Below are positions 44,647 to 56,699 of a stretch of DNA of 64,000 bases, one piece after another. Origin of the DNA: Panulirus ornatus. Its lineage: Eukaryota > Arthropoda > Malacostraca > Decapoda > Palinuridae. Within the stretch, counting starts at the first letter, position 1. Each line of letters opens with the position of its first letter. The position numbers and the translations under genes are program-made. A model generated the notes under the pieces. The model was not told the origin of the DNA and made no database searches. It saw only the letters and a list, made by a program, of their open reading frames with translations. The stretch is taken from positions 5,801,297 through 5,865,296 of the forward strand of contig NC_092287.1 of the NCBI RefSeq assembly GCF_036320965.1, in the 5' to 3' direction.

Positions 44647-47600
44647 CTGTTATTAAAAAAAAAAAAGAAAAAAAAAGCCTTAATTCATTATGTTTGAATA
44701 ACAAACTTGTAAGAGGGAATTTAGGTGATTAATCATTGATCATTCCTTGAGGAAAAAATGAATGGTACAGCTGTCAAATTTATTTTCATGACTGGTGAGA
44801 TAAAGCATTTGAGTAAACTAAGGAAGTGGAAACAATCTGTGAATATGTAGTAAACAGGTTCATTTAATCATTATTTATGGGAGGAAAGTTGAACAATGAC
44901 TGATCATATACATTATATAAGGACTCTCAGGCTGTATATGAATTTTTGATATATTAAATACATATACAATGCTAAACATTTTTCATACCTTGGTTAGATA
45001 TAGTGCTTGACAAAGTTTTGATGGTCCATTGCATAGCTCATGAGTTTTGAGAGGACTTGAGCTCTTACGTCTCTGATTCCGGCCAGCTACCATTTTCTGA
45101 AAGCCCTCCAAGGGTTCTAATGATCTTATCAGAACACATGAGCCATCACCTAAGTAAAATAATGATAAATGTCAGTGAGAAGTGTGAGAAATAACTGGTA
45201 TTAACAAATATTAAAAATTTAGGAAGGCAGGGAAGTATGTTCTAAAGCTCATTATTATTTCTTTGATACCTAATTGACTATACCTCAGTGAGGTAGCATC
45301 AAGAACAAATGAACATTGGCATTTTTTGTTTACACAGCCTCTTTCCAGCTGTCATTGAAAATGTACTTAAAAAAAAGAAAAAAACATCAAACTGTTTTCT
45401 TCATGCAGCTGTTACCCATGATCTATAAAAATGGTTTGGATTTTTCATGAATGAAGTCCCTTGTGGATTTATTTAATCCTGAGCATGACCTAGTTTATAA
45501 CTTGAAAATTTCACCTTTGGCCATCGTACACAGACCTACAATGTTTTCTCCAAGCCATATTTCCACCAACTGCACAGGGCCTGAACATGCAGGAGGGTGA
45601 AAGATGTGCAGAGGATGGAGTGGTGATGTATACAGGGGGGCAACATAATGTCAGTGGACTGAACCAGGGCACATGAAGCAGCTGGAGAAAACCACAGAAA
45701 CATCTGTGGTTGTGGCAGTGGGTTGTGTTTTTGGTGCATTACACATGACAGCTAGAGAATGGATATGACTGAATGAGGCCTTTTCTTCATCTGTTCCTGG
45801 TACTACCTTGTTAATGCAGGAAACAGCAAACAAGTACAAAAGAAAAACGAGAGATTTCCACCTGTTGTTCCTTCATAATGTATATGTAGTGTAGCACTGT
45901 ACTTTTGTGGTTGTAACCTTGGTTGGCTGGCCATTAACAGTAGTAATTAGTGGTGAAACAACAGAATGTTTAGGTGTAAGTGATGTACCACAGGACTGAT
46001 TCTCTTTCTCAGATATATTAATGATATTGCAATGGGCTGCATTTTAAGATATCAAAATTTGCAGACACTTCTAAGCCAAGAAATAAAGCTCCATCAAAAT
46101 ATATTACATGATAAATTTTTAAAGGAAATCATTAATGAAACATGACAACAATGAGATTCCATGTCAACATTGTAATGAATCATGGGAAGAGCAACTTTCT
46201 GACACCAGGTACTTCATGGTGTTCCTTACATGAAGCTGTGCTCTTTGCTAATGGCACTGCACCCTAAATATCCTGGAAGTGCTTCAACAAATGATAAAGC
46301 CAAAATAGATGTTAAACCTTGAAATAAAGCTGCAAGATTTTTAAAGACTAAAGAGTGGTGAGGGAGCCTCAGCAATGGACTGTAAATACCATCTTGGCAA
46401 ATGTCAGCCTCTCCTCGTACAAAAATCAAGAAACTGTATTGATGTTTGTAAGCACGAAAACTTAGTACAGTCCAGAACTTTCATCAGTGCTGGCTTTTTT
46501 AAGAATTCAATATCTAGTTTAAAAAAGGAAGCTAGTATTAGCAATATAACTATTTCTTAGGTTTGTTATGCTGTTGTCATTAACCAACCAATGTTTCAGT
46601 TATAAGGAAAGGTACTGAATCTCCAATGATTAATAAAGTAAGGTATAAAAGTATTATCATTTCACAGTGAACAACAAACTACCTTTCTTACAATAAAAAA
46701 TGCTGAGTAACTGCTTATGTTGCCTGCTCTTTCCAATCAAGAAAATCTTTGTACACTACATTTATATGAAAAAAGATTTTCAATTATAAAACACATGTAC
46801 AAACTGCTATGAGTTGTAGGTTTTAGACAAAGTCTCAATCTAAAACCCACACATTAATGTAAGGAAAATAAGCAAAAGGCAAAATAGTAACAAACTCACC
46901 TTTGCTAGATATATTGAAGCAGTGGTACATTCCATATATAGAGTAAACATAAGAGGTCCCTGGCTTCATGTACATTGGCTCTGTTCTGGCAGTTCTTTTC
47001 CCATTATGACTGTGTGAGGCTACATCTGGGCCACCCAAATAACTTTCTGTCTCTACAATACATCCAGATATACGAACACCGTCCACAAGCCTGACAACAA
47101 CTTGACCTATTGAAAAATTTTCAGTATATTACAGGGTACTTAAAGGATTATGAAAAAAGTGACATCTGTAGATTAAACTCAAATACAACAAAGAGCTGAG
47201 GGCTTTTAATATAAATGTTCTACAGGTGTAGAATGAAAGGCTTAACTATAAAATTAACCTTACATACACAAAAAATATGTTCAGCAGTGATGTATTTTAA
47301 GATATAATCATGATCCACAGAGCTAACACCTGAAAATTCTTTTCTGAGAGCTAACAGTATTTAGAATGTATAATAAAGAGGTACAGAGTAACATATGTAG
47401 AAAAGGCAAAGGAGAGTGCTAAGATCATATGAATACATGTAAAACAACCTCACATAATTCTCCAATCATCTGTCCAGCCACTTTGCGAAGTTTTCTGCTA
47501 TGTTGTATGATAGTAAAGTGTGTTAAAGAATTGGGTGCCCATGAGTGTAAAACTTTCTCCCAGTACAGTAAAAATAGATAATTACAGCCTCAAGTACAAA

Positions 47601-49197
47601 AACACTGTCGATAAACATCATGCATTTTCCTGATCATTATCTTCTTACTCAACAATCCTATCCATCAACTGCTAAAGTCACTTGAACAAAGTTTTTAATA
47701 ATTTTTTACCACAAGACAGAATTAGTTTACCTGTGATCACGTCAATGACTGATTATTCCATTCAAAATACCCCAATAAACAACTCATATTTCAGATGTTC
47801 TTTAACAGCTGTAGAAAACAGTTACTTTGTGCAGGAAAGGTTTTAACTCAAAAGCAACTATCTGTACACAATCCTGGGTAATTATAACTCCCATCTCTCC
47901 AAAGCCACAAAACAAAACAAATGGTCCATAAGATGCCAATAAATCATATTTCCCTTGCACCAAGATGTCTTTTAAGAATACAATATAACTCTCCACTTTC
48001 TTAATTTCTCATTCTATTTCCCGGGTTTAAATCCATTCCCACACAGCCCCATGTTAATCATTATGATTTTCACAGTATAAACTATTCTATTCTTAAGTGG
48101 GCTGGACCAGTTCAACTTTAACATACTATACTACACCTAGATGCTCTATTCTCTTCTTTTAATTGCTCCTCAAAGGTTTACTGAACTATCTAATTTGACA
48201 TAATTTGCACCAATCCATTATTATTAATTATATCTATAAATTAATTACATCTATAAACTTTTTTAAAATGGCTATCTGTCCAACTGGTTATAAATTCCAA
48301 CTGCTCTTTTTATGTTAACCAAGTCTGTTTTATCCAGTATCAAGCATTTTCTCTTTTCCTACAAAAACACATAAATGTTTAAATCACTGATGACATGATA
48401 CAAGTACTGTACTTTGTCAACCACATTATACAGAACAGCATACCTGACATTTTCTTACTGTATATTTATAGCAGTTTTTTCATGTCCAACTTCCTTCCCT
48501 TCTAAAAGTGTACATGGAAACCTCCATCAACATCACTTGTATAGTTTTTCTCAATACATACAATGACTATGCAACCCAATCCTTTTGGTAAACTGTAACT
48601 AATAGTGCATGCTCAGCTCTTTTCAAAGAAATTCTTACAGTTTTCCTCATACACCGTATATTCCGTATAAATTTTACAATCTTACCCGATAATCTTCATG
48701 ATTAGAAACTCAGACAAATATGTCTTGTGAAAATAATATTTGGAAAGATTATATGTGTAAGAAAAAAATGTACATAACATACAGTAAAAAATATATCAAT
48801 GTTGAAATAAAGAGAACTTACCTAAAAGTGCCTTAGCAAGAGTAATGCTGTCTTGGTCATAGAAGTCTTGGGACAGTCTTGGTCCATTTATAATAGTCTT
48901 TCCTGCAATCTGTGAATCTCCACCAGATGCACTTAACTCTTGTGGTACTTTATTACCTCTCACACATCTGCTTCTAATGGAAGTCTCTTCTAATTCTATT
49001 GTGTTCATGTCCTCTTTAGTTCCTCTTGTACTCTCTTCCACTTTTTCATTTCCTTCATTAACAATGTCCGAAGACCCACTGATTTGTTTAGAAAAATATG
49101 GACTTAATGTTGAATCCAGTGCAGTATTGGAAAAATCACAAGTCCTCGGCAATTTATCACCACCACCTGACAATTTTCTACGAAATCTTTTGGACAT
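44440..49197 (-). CDS. MPG: N-methylpurine-DNA (3-methyladenine) glycosylase, complete
   Basis: MPG/AAG starts base-excision repair: it flips out and removes alkylated and deaminated purines such as 3-methyladenine, 7-methylguanine and hypoxanthine. Minus-strand exons are 49197-48822, 47106-46900, 45149-44989 and 44646-44440, all GT-AG, summing to 951 bp (316 residues). The first 100 or so residues are a poorly conserved basic and acidic extension starting MSKRFRRKLSGGG, as usual for the family. The catalytic core starts at about residue 107 (RLSQDFYDQDSITLAKALLG). The general base is Glu146 in VETESYLG; Tyr148 is the intercalating residue; His157, Tyr180, Asn190 and Arg203 line the pocket. 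Each is 21 higher than its human number (E125, Y127, H136, Y159, N169, R182), so the core has no gaps there. ELCNGPSKLCQAL and PLRFYV follow. The enzyme should be active. It lies 283 bp downstream of DDX20 on the same strand. Confidence 0.96.
44989..45149 (-). CDS. MPG: MPG exon 3
   Basis: Completes the Gly codon, then DGSCVLIRSLEPLEGFQKMV and ELCNGPSKLCQALYLTK, ending in phase 0. Donor GTATGA. Confidence 0.95.
45570..45850 (+). mobile_element. Old LINE-A 3' end
   Basis: GGGCCTGAACATGCAGGAGG at 45578, ACTGAACCAGGGCACATGAA and the tail TACCTTGTTAATGCAGGAAAC. In MPG intron 2. Confidence 0.8.
45930..46250 (+). mobile_element. CR1/jockey-like RT fossil
   Basis: Frameshifted text DVPQD, ILFLRYINDIAMGCILRYQN corresponds to the RT motif [20 protein letters not shown]. 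Many lesions. In MPG intron 2. Confidence 0.45.
46900..47106 (-). CDS. MPG: MPG exon 2, catalytic
   Basis: Starts after AG (complement of 47108-47107), donor GTGAGT right after 46900. It carries the catalytic Glu (IVETESYLGG), the DVASHS His, MYMKPGTSYVY and YGMYHCFNIS. Confidence 0.95.
47107..48821 (-). other. MPG intron 1, nothing recognised
   Basis: 1.7 kb AT-rich intron with no readable repeat or exon. Confidence 0.6.
48822..49197 (-). CDS. MPG: MPG exon 1 with start codon
   Basis: ATG at 49197-49195 (complement). Donor GTAAGT (complement of 48821-48816), leaving one base of a split Gly codon. 125 codons: variable N-terminal arm, then GPRLSQDFYDQDS and LAKALLG. Confidence 0.92.
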
Positions 49198-49480
49198 GTT
49201 TTCTCTATGGTACTTTAAGAAACGTTACAAATGTTTATTTTGTCTTTCTTCTGATAGTTTTTATCCTAAAAGAGGTAATAAAATTTTCTGTCAACTTAAA
49301 GGTACAGCAGTGCAGTAGTTTAACATTAAAGATAACAATGGAATTTTCAACTTCGACATTTCCCCCTTTAATCATAAGTTTAAAAAAATGTTAATGAAAT
49401 ATTCAACATAATAAACACAACTGATCTCACAACACAGTTTGTAATTAAAAAGTCACAGATCTATCTTCCATGTTCATGTT
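49198..49480 (-). promoter_or_regulatory. DDX20-MPG intergenic segment (283 bp) with candidate poly(A) signals
   Basis: This short stretch must hold the DDX20 3' UTR and cleavage site and, unless the two are co-transcribed, the MPG promoter. On the minus strand ATTAAA lies at 49372-49367 (about 110 bases after the DDX20 stop) and AATAAA at 49239-49234 (37 bases before the MPG ATG). Which is used is unknown; if the second, the two transcripts overlap. Confidence 0.4.
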
Positions 49481-52360
49481 CTAACTACTGCTTTCATCAT
49501 TACGTGTATAAAAGTCTCTCGCCATCCATGCACTCATTCTTCCCATAGTTTGAACATAATCCATCATGGATGCAAACTTATAAGTACTTTTTATGTATGA
49601 TCTCTGATTCCAGTAAGCACTAGAATAGTATGTGTCCCAACATGCACCGTATAAATCTTGGTAATCTTCCTCTTCTTGCTGTGGTGTCCAACCTGTTTGT
49701 GTATCAATAGGATTAGTTCCCTGAGATTCATAGTAATTGCCTTGCTGCTGGATATTGCTAGTACTATCATTCTGCTGCCATGCCCTATGATCAGTATAAT
49801 TTGGTTGGTGCTGATATTCATTCATAGGCTTAGTTCCATAATCCCACTGTCCCCAGTATCTACCATCATTATATTTATTATTGCTCTGATGTATGTAACA
49901 TTCATTTGGGCTATTAAATGAAGTTTGCTTTTTACTATGTAATCTTTTTTTCAGATGCTTTTTAGTCTTTGGGTTTTCCATGCTTCTCATATTCATGTAA
50001 TATTCATACGGTTTTTGCCCCTTTTGATCTTGTTGCTTGGCATGTGTACTCTGTCTAAAATTATTTGACTTAGAATAATGTTTCTCCTTGACATTCTTTT
50101 TATGATACTGATTATTGACAGCATTATCACCTGAAGAACTCATTGTCAAAAGACAAGGATCAGCAGTCTGCTGCACTTTGTGTTTTACTTCTTGATAGTT
50201 CACACTCTTAGTATAGACCTTTGCCTGTTTTGCTTTAAAAGCATTGTCAGCAGTACGGTTTTCATGCGATTCTTCCCCAGAAAATGACTGATTTTCTTGA
50301 GATGACAGTACTGATGTGTGGTCATCTGTCATACTGCTTTTTGTTTCTCCTCTCTTAACCTGATTTAACAAGCATGCATCTTTTCCTTCTATCATATCTT
50401 GTAGAGCTTTCTCAATATCAGCCCCACTGCATTTCCAAGTTTCATCAGCTTCAATTACTCTCTGCTCATGTTCTTCTTGTATATCCTTCCAGTGATCATC
50501 AAGTGCCTTAATATCTGCTTCAGTTGGTTTTAGTTTGCTTGGTAAAGATGGTACTCTTACAACTGGATTATCTGTAACTGAAATACTGTCATACTTCTCT
50601 AAACAGTCTAGAAGTATATCTGAATACGAAACATTCACGGAGGGTGATTTAGGGCTTAATCCCTGTAATAAGGTCAAGACCTTTTTGTAAGTTTCTGCCT
50701 TAATCTGAATTCTTTCATTCTCCATTTTCCTTTTTGCTTCCTGTTTCCTCCTTTTCAGCACTTCTTCATCAGTGGTGCTCTTATTCTCACTGTCTTTCAT
50801 TTTCCAGTTTTGCTTTTTCTTGTCTGCATTCATGTCCCCATTATACCTATTAATAGTGTCTTTTGACTCTTGCAATTTTTTTAACTTATGAGTGTGTTTT
50901 TTTGAGACTGCACCTTCTCTATTTTCTTTACCAGAGTCTTCAAAGTATTCTAACTTCATTTTGAAACCATTTTTTTCTCTTGGAGCTGATGTTTTTTTGC
51001 GTGAAGTATTTTCCTGCTCTAGCGCTTGACAGCTGTTATCTTTTCTTTTATCATATATTTGCAAAAAATTTTTCTCCAGCCATATTTTCAGCTCTTCATC
51101 CGACAGTCGTTCCAGTTCCTCCATACCCTCAACATCTTTACTGGCAATGCTAGATTTCCAATCCTCTTGTAGCATATAAACTTGTACATTTGCCAGAGAT
51201 GCAATAGCCCTCATAGCCTGCCATTCATCTCCTTCTGTAGCAAGAGTAATAGCGCCTCCTCGAGAGCCAAAGCGGCCAGCACGTCCCACACGGTGAAGAT
51301 ATGTAGCCTGATCACGTGGCATGTCAAGATTGACTACAAGATTCACATGTTCTGAATCCAGGCCTCGAGCGGAAAGGTCTGTTGATACAAGAACTCGACA
51401 TTTATAGGAGCACAATTCCTCCAGTGCCTTTAAACGATCACTCTGTTTTTGCCCACCAGTCAGGTATGAAACAGGCCATCCAGAGGCTCGTAATGCATTG
51501 CAAAGAGATTCAGCACGTAACTGAGAATTAGAAAATACAAGACACTGGTTAAATGTGACTGTGGTGAGAATGGTTAGAAGCTCTGTGAACTTGATCTGCT
51601 GTCTGCGATATGGCTGATGGTGATATGGGAGTAATCTTACAAACTGGTTAACACCAAGTAGAGCAGGAGAATCCCTTCCAAGTCGGACATGGTTTGGTGA
51701 TCGCATAAGTCTTTCAGCCACTTTGGCTACATCTTCAGTATAAGTTGCACTAAGTGCTAGTATCTGTTTATTCAGGGGAAGTGCAGAAGCCAACTGGACC
51801 ACACTTTCAGTAAACTGTCCTGTCAGAAGCTGGTCAGCTTCATCTAGTATAAGCAATCTAACATTATCTAATTTAAGGTATCCGAGTTCAACAAGCTGAG
51901 TGATGCGACCAGGTGTTCCCACAGCTATGTGGCAGCAACGAAGTTTAGCTTTATCTTGAGCTAAATGAATCCCACCAATAAAGGTAGATGCTCTTAATCC
52001 TGGCATCCCACTACCGATAGCATTAACTACTTGTGTTATCTGCACAGCAATTTCACGAGTAGGTGCAATAACTAGAACCTGTGTTGTTATGGCAGAGACA
52101 CTTATCATTTCCAGTGCAACTACAGTAAAAACACATGTCTTACCAGTGCCACTCTTAGCCTGAACGACTAAATCTAGCCCACAGCGACCGAGAGGGATTG
52201 CAGCTAATTGAATGGGGCTTGGCCGCTCAAACCCTGCTGCCTTTAGCCCCTGCAACACTTGATCTGATAAGTACATACCAGCAAAGTCTACATTTTCTTC
52301 AATAAGAATGTCATCTGTTCTTTCTCTGTCTTCAAGTTTATGAGCTTTTCTCTGAGCCAT
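49481..52360 (-). CDS. DDX20: DEAD-box RNA helicase DDX20 / Gemin3, single coding exon
   Basis: Gemin3 is the DEAD-box component of the SMN complex, which loads Sm proteins on spliceosomal snRNAs; it also acts in the nucleus as a transcription cofactor. ATG at 52360-52358 in a strong context (A at -3, G at +4); 959 residues to TAG at 49483-49481. Helicase motifs in order: Q-motif region with FERPSPIQ (44-51), motif I AKSGTGKT (68-75), PTRE (100-103), GG (129-130), TPGR (149-152), DEAD (173-176), SAT (204-206), STDLSARGLD (326-335), HRVGRAGRFG (356-365). After about residue 390 comes a long low-complexity Lys/Glu/Gln/Asn-rich tail with patches such as YYSSAYWNQRSY near the end, as in other Gemin3 proteins. 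There is no intron in 2.88 kb of coding sequence, whereas the vertebrate gene has many. All helicase motifs are intact, so a dead retrocopy is unlikely. MPG follows on the same strand. Confidence 0.95.
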   Translation of the reverse strand: MAQRKAHKLEDRERTDDILIEENVDFAGMYLSDQVLQGLKAAGFERPSPIQLAAIPLGRCGLDLVVQAKSGTGKTCVFTVVALEMISVSAITTQVLVIAPTREIAVQITQVVNAIGSGMPGLRASTFIGGIHLAQDKAKLRCCHIAVGTPGRITQLVELGYLKLDNVRLLILDEADQLLTGQFTESVVQLASALPLNKQILALSATYTEDVAKVAERLMRSPNHVRLGRDSPALLGVNQFVRLLPYHHQPYRRQQIKFTELLTILTTVTFNQCLVFSNSQLRAESLCNALRASGWPVSYLTGGQKQSDRLKALEELCSYKCRVLVSTDLSARGLDSEHVNLVVNLDMPRDQATYLHRVGRAGRFGSRGGAITLATEGDEWQAMRAIASLANVQVYMLQEDWKSSIASKDVEGMEELERLSDEELKIWLEKNFLQIYDKRKDNSCQALEQENTSRKKTSAPREKNGFKMKLEYFEDSGKENREGAVSKKHTHKLKKLQESKDTINRYNGDMNADKKKQNWKMKDSENKSTTDEEVLKRRKQEAKRKMENERIQIKAETYKKVLTLLQGLSPKSPSVNVSYSDILLDCLEKYDSISVTDNPVVRVPSLPSKLKPTEADIKALDDHWKDIQEEHEQRVIEADETWKCSGADIEKALQDMIEGKDACLLNQVKRGETKSSMTDDHTSVLSSQENQSFSGEESHENRTADNAFKAKQAKVYTKSVNYQEVKHKVQQTADPCLLTMSSSGDNAVNNQYHKKNVKEKHYSKSNNFRQSTHAKQQDQKGQKPYEYYMNMRSMENPKTKKHLKKRLHSKKQTSFNSPNECYIHQSNNKYNDGRYWGQWDYGTKPMNEYQHQPNYTDHRAWQQNDSTSNIQQQGNYYESQGTNPIDTQTGWTPQQEEEDYQDLYGACWDTYYSSAYWNQRSYIKSTYKFASMMDYVQTMGRMSAWMARDFYTRNDESSS

Positions 52361-52441
52361 TTTTTTTGGATTCTTGAACAATATTCAAACTTAAACTATA
52401 CTATCTCACATCCCTCACTTAGCACCAGCTTCTACACTTAT
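52361..52441 (-). other. DDX20: Probable DDX20 5' UTR exon segment with upstream acceptor
   Basis: On the minus strand a TTATATTTCAG acceptor ends at 52442, and the sequence from 52441 to the ATG at 52360 has no upstream ATG. This fits a 5' UTR intron upstream of an intronless coding region. The donor and first exon were not identified. Confidence 0.35.
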
Positions 52442-52589
52442 CTGAAATATAAATAACAGGTATTTAATGATAAATTTATATTTATTATAAGATTAAAATC
52501 AGTAACTGAAATTTGAATCACTCAATTCTATGACCTCATTTACATTATTCAATCATCAATCAATAAATATTGGAAGTTGCAAATGCTTG

Positions 52590-53420
52590 AGAGAAAGTGT
52601 GTTTTAAGGCTGTGTGATGCTCTTATGGTTATATTACATATCTGTGGATGGGGCACGTTCTGTGAGGTGTTAATATGGCAGGGTGAATGCAGTGTGATAC
52701 TTAACCAGGGGGAAATAGAATGGAAACTGTCGCATTTTTTCTATGCTAATGATACTGTTTTATCTTAATTTGAGGAGGAACTGAACAGACTGGTGGACTG
52801 GTTTGATAGTGCAATTAGGAGGAGGATGCTGGAAGTGAATGCAAGTACAATTCAAACACTATTTTGAAAGGAAATATTTAGAGTTAAGCAAGGACACTGG
52901 TGGGAAAGCTGAAAGTAAAAGTAAATTCTTAAAAAAAAAATGGTGCACTAAAACAGGTTCAGGTGAATGGGAAATATTCAAGCTCAGAGTGTGCAAGAAG
53001 CTTGTATGAAGTACTTGTCCCACTACTGTTGTAAAGATATGAAGCCCTAGAGTAATCAGTTCAAAAAGGGTACAAAAATATGAGCAAATTAGACAGATAA
53101 CTTGCATATTACAACTGGAATTAGGATAAGACATAAAAGATAGAAGTGCGATGATGTCAAAATAGTGCTTGGATAAGTTTCTCTAGATGCTAGAGTTGTG
53201 TAAAAAGAAAGGTAGAAATAGGGTGATCAAGAAGATATAAGAAGTAAAAGCAATGAATAAATGAAGTAAAAGGAAACATTATGGTTAGGGATAATCCAGG
53301 TGATAAAGGAATAACCATAGATTGAATGCAATGAAAACATTTTAGGTAGGGAGATGAAGATGTTGGTCTAACTTGATGAATCGACTGTTGAATTAAGTAA
53401 AAATGTAAGAAGCACTTTCA
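52590..53420 (+). mobile_element. Decayed LINE RT fragment, family uncertain
   Basis: Reads EVLIWQGECSVILNQGEIEW then FFYANDTVLS (eroded FADDTVLS) and EEELNRLVDWFDSAIRRRML. About 230 bp upstream of the DDX20 start on the opposite strand. Confidence 0.55.
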
Positions 53421-53819
53421 TGAGTGAGGACAACTGTGCTTCACTGTAACATACTAGACATATGTTAAGGATTTGTATATGTTATTTGGAGAATGTATGT
53501 ACCTGCACGACTCCATTAAACTAGAAATGGAATATTGATTATAATCACCTGATAACAAAATGATGAAGAAATACACAGGTTGACTGACAGATATAGAGAT
53601 AAAAAGTTATGAAAGTGAAAAAGAACGAACAAATAAGTATCAGGAATATCCGATAACTACAGGTGCAATATCCTCAAAAATTGCCATGATAATTTGGAAG
53701 TAGGATTTACTTTGGACTGAAAAGGCTTATCCAGTATATTCATAATGAATATGACTAAAATACATTCTTTTCACTCTGAAGAGTGCTATACTAACTATTC
53801 AAATGTTACTGAACCCTTT

Positions 53820-54175
53820 AGATGCTGGTCTGGGTATATCAGACACCACCACCAGAATGAGAAGGATGGATTGAAACAGATTTTGAGTGATCAGGGCCTG
53901 AGCATGCAGGAGGATGAAATGTACACATGGAATAGAGTGAATTGGAATGATGTGGTATACAGGGGTCAACTTGCTGTCAACAGGCTGAACCAGGGCATGC
54001 GAAGTGGACAGGGTAGACCATGGAAAGGTCTGTTGGGCCTGGTTGTGGATAGAAGGCTATGGTTTCTATGCACTGCATATGACAGCTTCAGAATTGATGT
54101 GTGACTGTTGCCTTTCTTCATGTCTCTCACGCTACCTTGCTAATGCAGGAAATGGCGATCAAGTATGAATATATA
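53820..54175 (+). mobile_element. Old LINE-A 3' end
   Basis: Reads DGLKQILSDQGLSMQEDEMY then NRVNWNDVVYRG, then the 3' UTR and the tail CGCTACCTTGCTAATGCAGG. Confidence 0.85.
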
Positions 54176-54189
54176 TGAATATAACTTAC

Positions 54190-54430
54190 CTTCCTGCTGC
54201 TTCAGGAGTCTCTTCTGTTCTTAAGAGTTCTGCAGTACTCCTGAAGCTGGCCACATCTACCAGACAGGACCACAGGTCATAAAGGGGTTGTGATGTGTGT
54301 ACATCTATGTGCAGACAGTGCAGAGGTAGTAATTATATGCTTGGTTGTTTTCTTTATGGAAGCTGCATCATAGGCATGAAGGGTTGCTAAGTAGAGAGAG
54401 ATTGTTCTCAGTGCATTATTTGTGTGATTG
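54190..54430 (-). mobile_element. LINE-B 3' end, inverted
   Basis: CAGGAGTCTCTTCTGTTCTT, CAGGTCATAAAGGGGTTGTG and CATAGGCATGAAGGGT match 28670-28830. Confidence 0.55.
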
Positions 54431-54439
54431 CACCTTTGT

Positions 54440-55500
54440 TATAATTGCCTTTAGCAACATGAAGGTCCTCTGATATGTAGGTGACCTTAATCATATCACA
54501 ACACCCTGACACCACAGTACCAACAACAAACATACGGCAATACACTAAAAAATGGAACAATGCTCACCCAGAACAGAATGTGTGCAGCTCCACAGTCACT
54601 TAGCCCCATGCAGACACATATCCATCTTACACCCTCCAGTCAACATGAATGGACATTCACTCCCACTGAACAAAACACCAACCATTCAAAGTATCACATA
54701 TGACATACATGACATTCACTCCCCACACCAAAAACACAACACAAAAACAACATACAAACTAAATAACACCAAATTTTGACAAAAGAATCCCTAAACATCT
54801 ACAAACAATTCGTTTGCTCCCCTATAAATTACACCTCACCTGCATAGTCTTCTCTCAACTCAATTTATACAGTATAAAATAAAAGCAAATCACACAATAT
54901 ATTACACCCAGAACAATCACTGACTGCCTAGCAACCACAGACACTCAATACCTACATGACGATCCTCCAATTACAGTCTCACATTAACATCCTGAGCATT
55001 CAATTCTATTCCAACTACTCCATTACTAACCACCAATCCCTAAGTGGAAATAATAACTTGACCCTGCCTCACATTTCAGCAATCTGCTCACACATTTATC
55101 TCTGCCTCACATTTCAGCAATCTACACACATCTATCTCTGCCTCACATTTCAGCAACCTCTACTCACACATCTATCTGTATGGAATATAACACAGACGGA
55201 ACACATAGATGCTGAAATGACCCAACAATCACTGAACAGCCCTCTCAAGGCAGTTTTAAAATTTAACCCTCCTGACGTGTAATCATCAGAAGCTACACTC
55301 GTCAGACAAACACAGGTAACTTTCCCATAAACACTTTGGACATCATTCATCTCTTCAACACAACAAACTCCATTTCATCATATCCCAAGACCATAATACC
55401 CACAATGCAACTACCATAATGAAGACACTGAGCAGCAGCTGCTCAATTGCCTACATTCTCTGCACATAAAAGCACATACAGCATCTAATAACCTTTACTC
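54440..55500 (+). mobile_element. LINE-B RT C-terminal fragment
   Basis: Decayed text parallel to 27330-28190 (AACACCAACCATTC...ACATATGACAT, ACTGACTGCCTAGCAACCAC). A short motif CTGCCTCACATTTCAGCAA is repeated three times at 55070-55157. Confidence 0.6.
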
Positions 55501-56105
55501 AGCATTTTTTTTTTTTTTTTTTTTACATTGGAAGCTCCAGTCATAGACAAAAGTCCAAATCATGGCCAGGCCTTAACTGAAATATGAATAGGTTACTGAA
55601 GGGGAAGAAAAGGAAAGTATACAGATGTTTAAAAGGGTGTAAGACATTAGACAGTTTTCTAGAGATGCACCACACAAGTGTAAAACTACCTCCCTATACA
55701 GTACTAACAGGTAATTATACATACACACAGTAAGAAAATTACAAATACATAATGACATGTCAATGATGCCCCAGCTTTATTTTTAATATGACTACCGCTG
55801 AGTGTTGCTGACAAGTTAGTTGACAGATATCTTGATTTATTCAACTCGAATAGATCATGTATTTATTTGTTTAGTCTTTACAATTGCCTGAGTACTCTAC
55901 CATAAGAAAGGATTCTGGTATTACCTAGGACACCCCTTCCCAGAGCTCCTGCAGCCTGATAATACTGAACTTATACAACCTAGCCCAAAGTGACTTTTCA
56001 CACATGATGTAGCCTTAAGCAGGTCCAGTCTGGTGCCATCACTTCAACAGAGTTATGTTCCTGGCCATCAGCTGCTGTAATGAATGTCTTTTCTTATTTC
56101 GCTAC
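55501..56105. other. Intergenic, nothing recognised
   Basis: T tract at 55507-55524; AT-rich sequence without readable genes. Confidence 0.4.
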
Positions 56106-56109
56106 TTAC

Positions 56110-56312
56110 GAGGTTTATTGTAGTTTCGGAGACCAATCTGATGAGAACACTAAGGCGAAATGATATTTTGATTGTGATAATACTTTTTTCGTCTTTTACA
56201 AACACTGCCCTACCATCTTATTTGAGTACAACTTCGATAGTTTGGATGGCATAACCAGTGATGTTATTCTGATGCATTTCAACACATTTCGAGGTTTCGT
56301 GAATCTAGTATG
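56110..56312 (+). repeat. Dispersed repeat D, copy 4
   Basis: GAGACCAATCTGATGAGAAC, ACTAAGGCGAAATGAT, TTTGGATGGCATAACCAGTG and TTATTCTGATGCATTTCAAC match the three copies near 24-25.8 kb. Confidence 0.65.
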
Positions 56313-56699
56313 AAGATCGCACAACTAAAGGTACATTGCACTGTTTAGAGAAAGAAGCATATCCGCAATAATTAACCTAAATCCATAAGGACACAAGCAT
56401 GATGTAGCCTTCTACAGTTCCACTTATAACAGGCATTCTAGTGAAACTTAATCCTGTTCTAATTAAATACTAAATATCGTTTGCTAAATCACTAATGCTC
56501 ATCCATTGGTAAACTTTGATATCTGCTACAGCCAATACTCACACACCATGTAAAGAAAAATGGATGAGATATTCTAGCCCATGTACCTACGTGGTAAAAC
56601 CCGTGGTAATTCAAAATGTCCTGTTACCTATAACCAGTGCTGTACACAACTATGTGTGCAGATCCACTACTTTCTGTTGATGTTGCGGTTGCGATCACC

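Noticed and set aside
46835..46899. Continuation of MPG exon 2 past the donor as an alternative C-terminus
   Set aside because: A GTGAGT donor lies exactly where the family alignment requires the intron, and the following exon continues the protein.
52361..52381. Upstream in-frame extension of DDX20 by seven codons
   Set aside because: It begins with TTG, not ATG. The ATG at 52360 has a strong initiation context.
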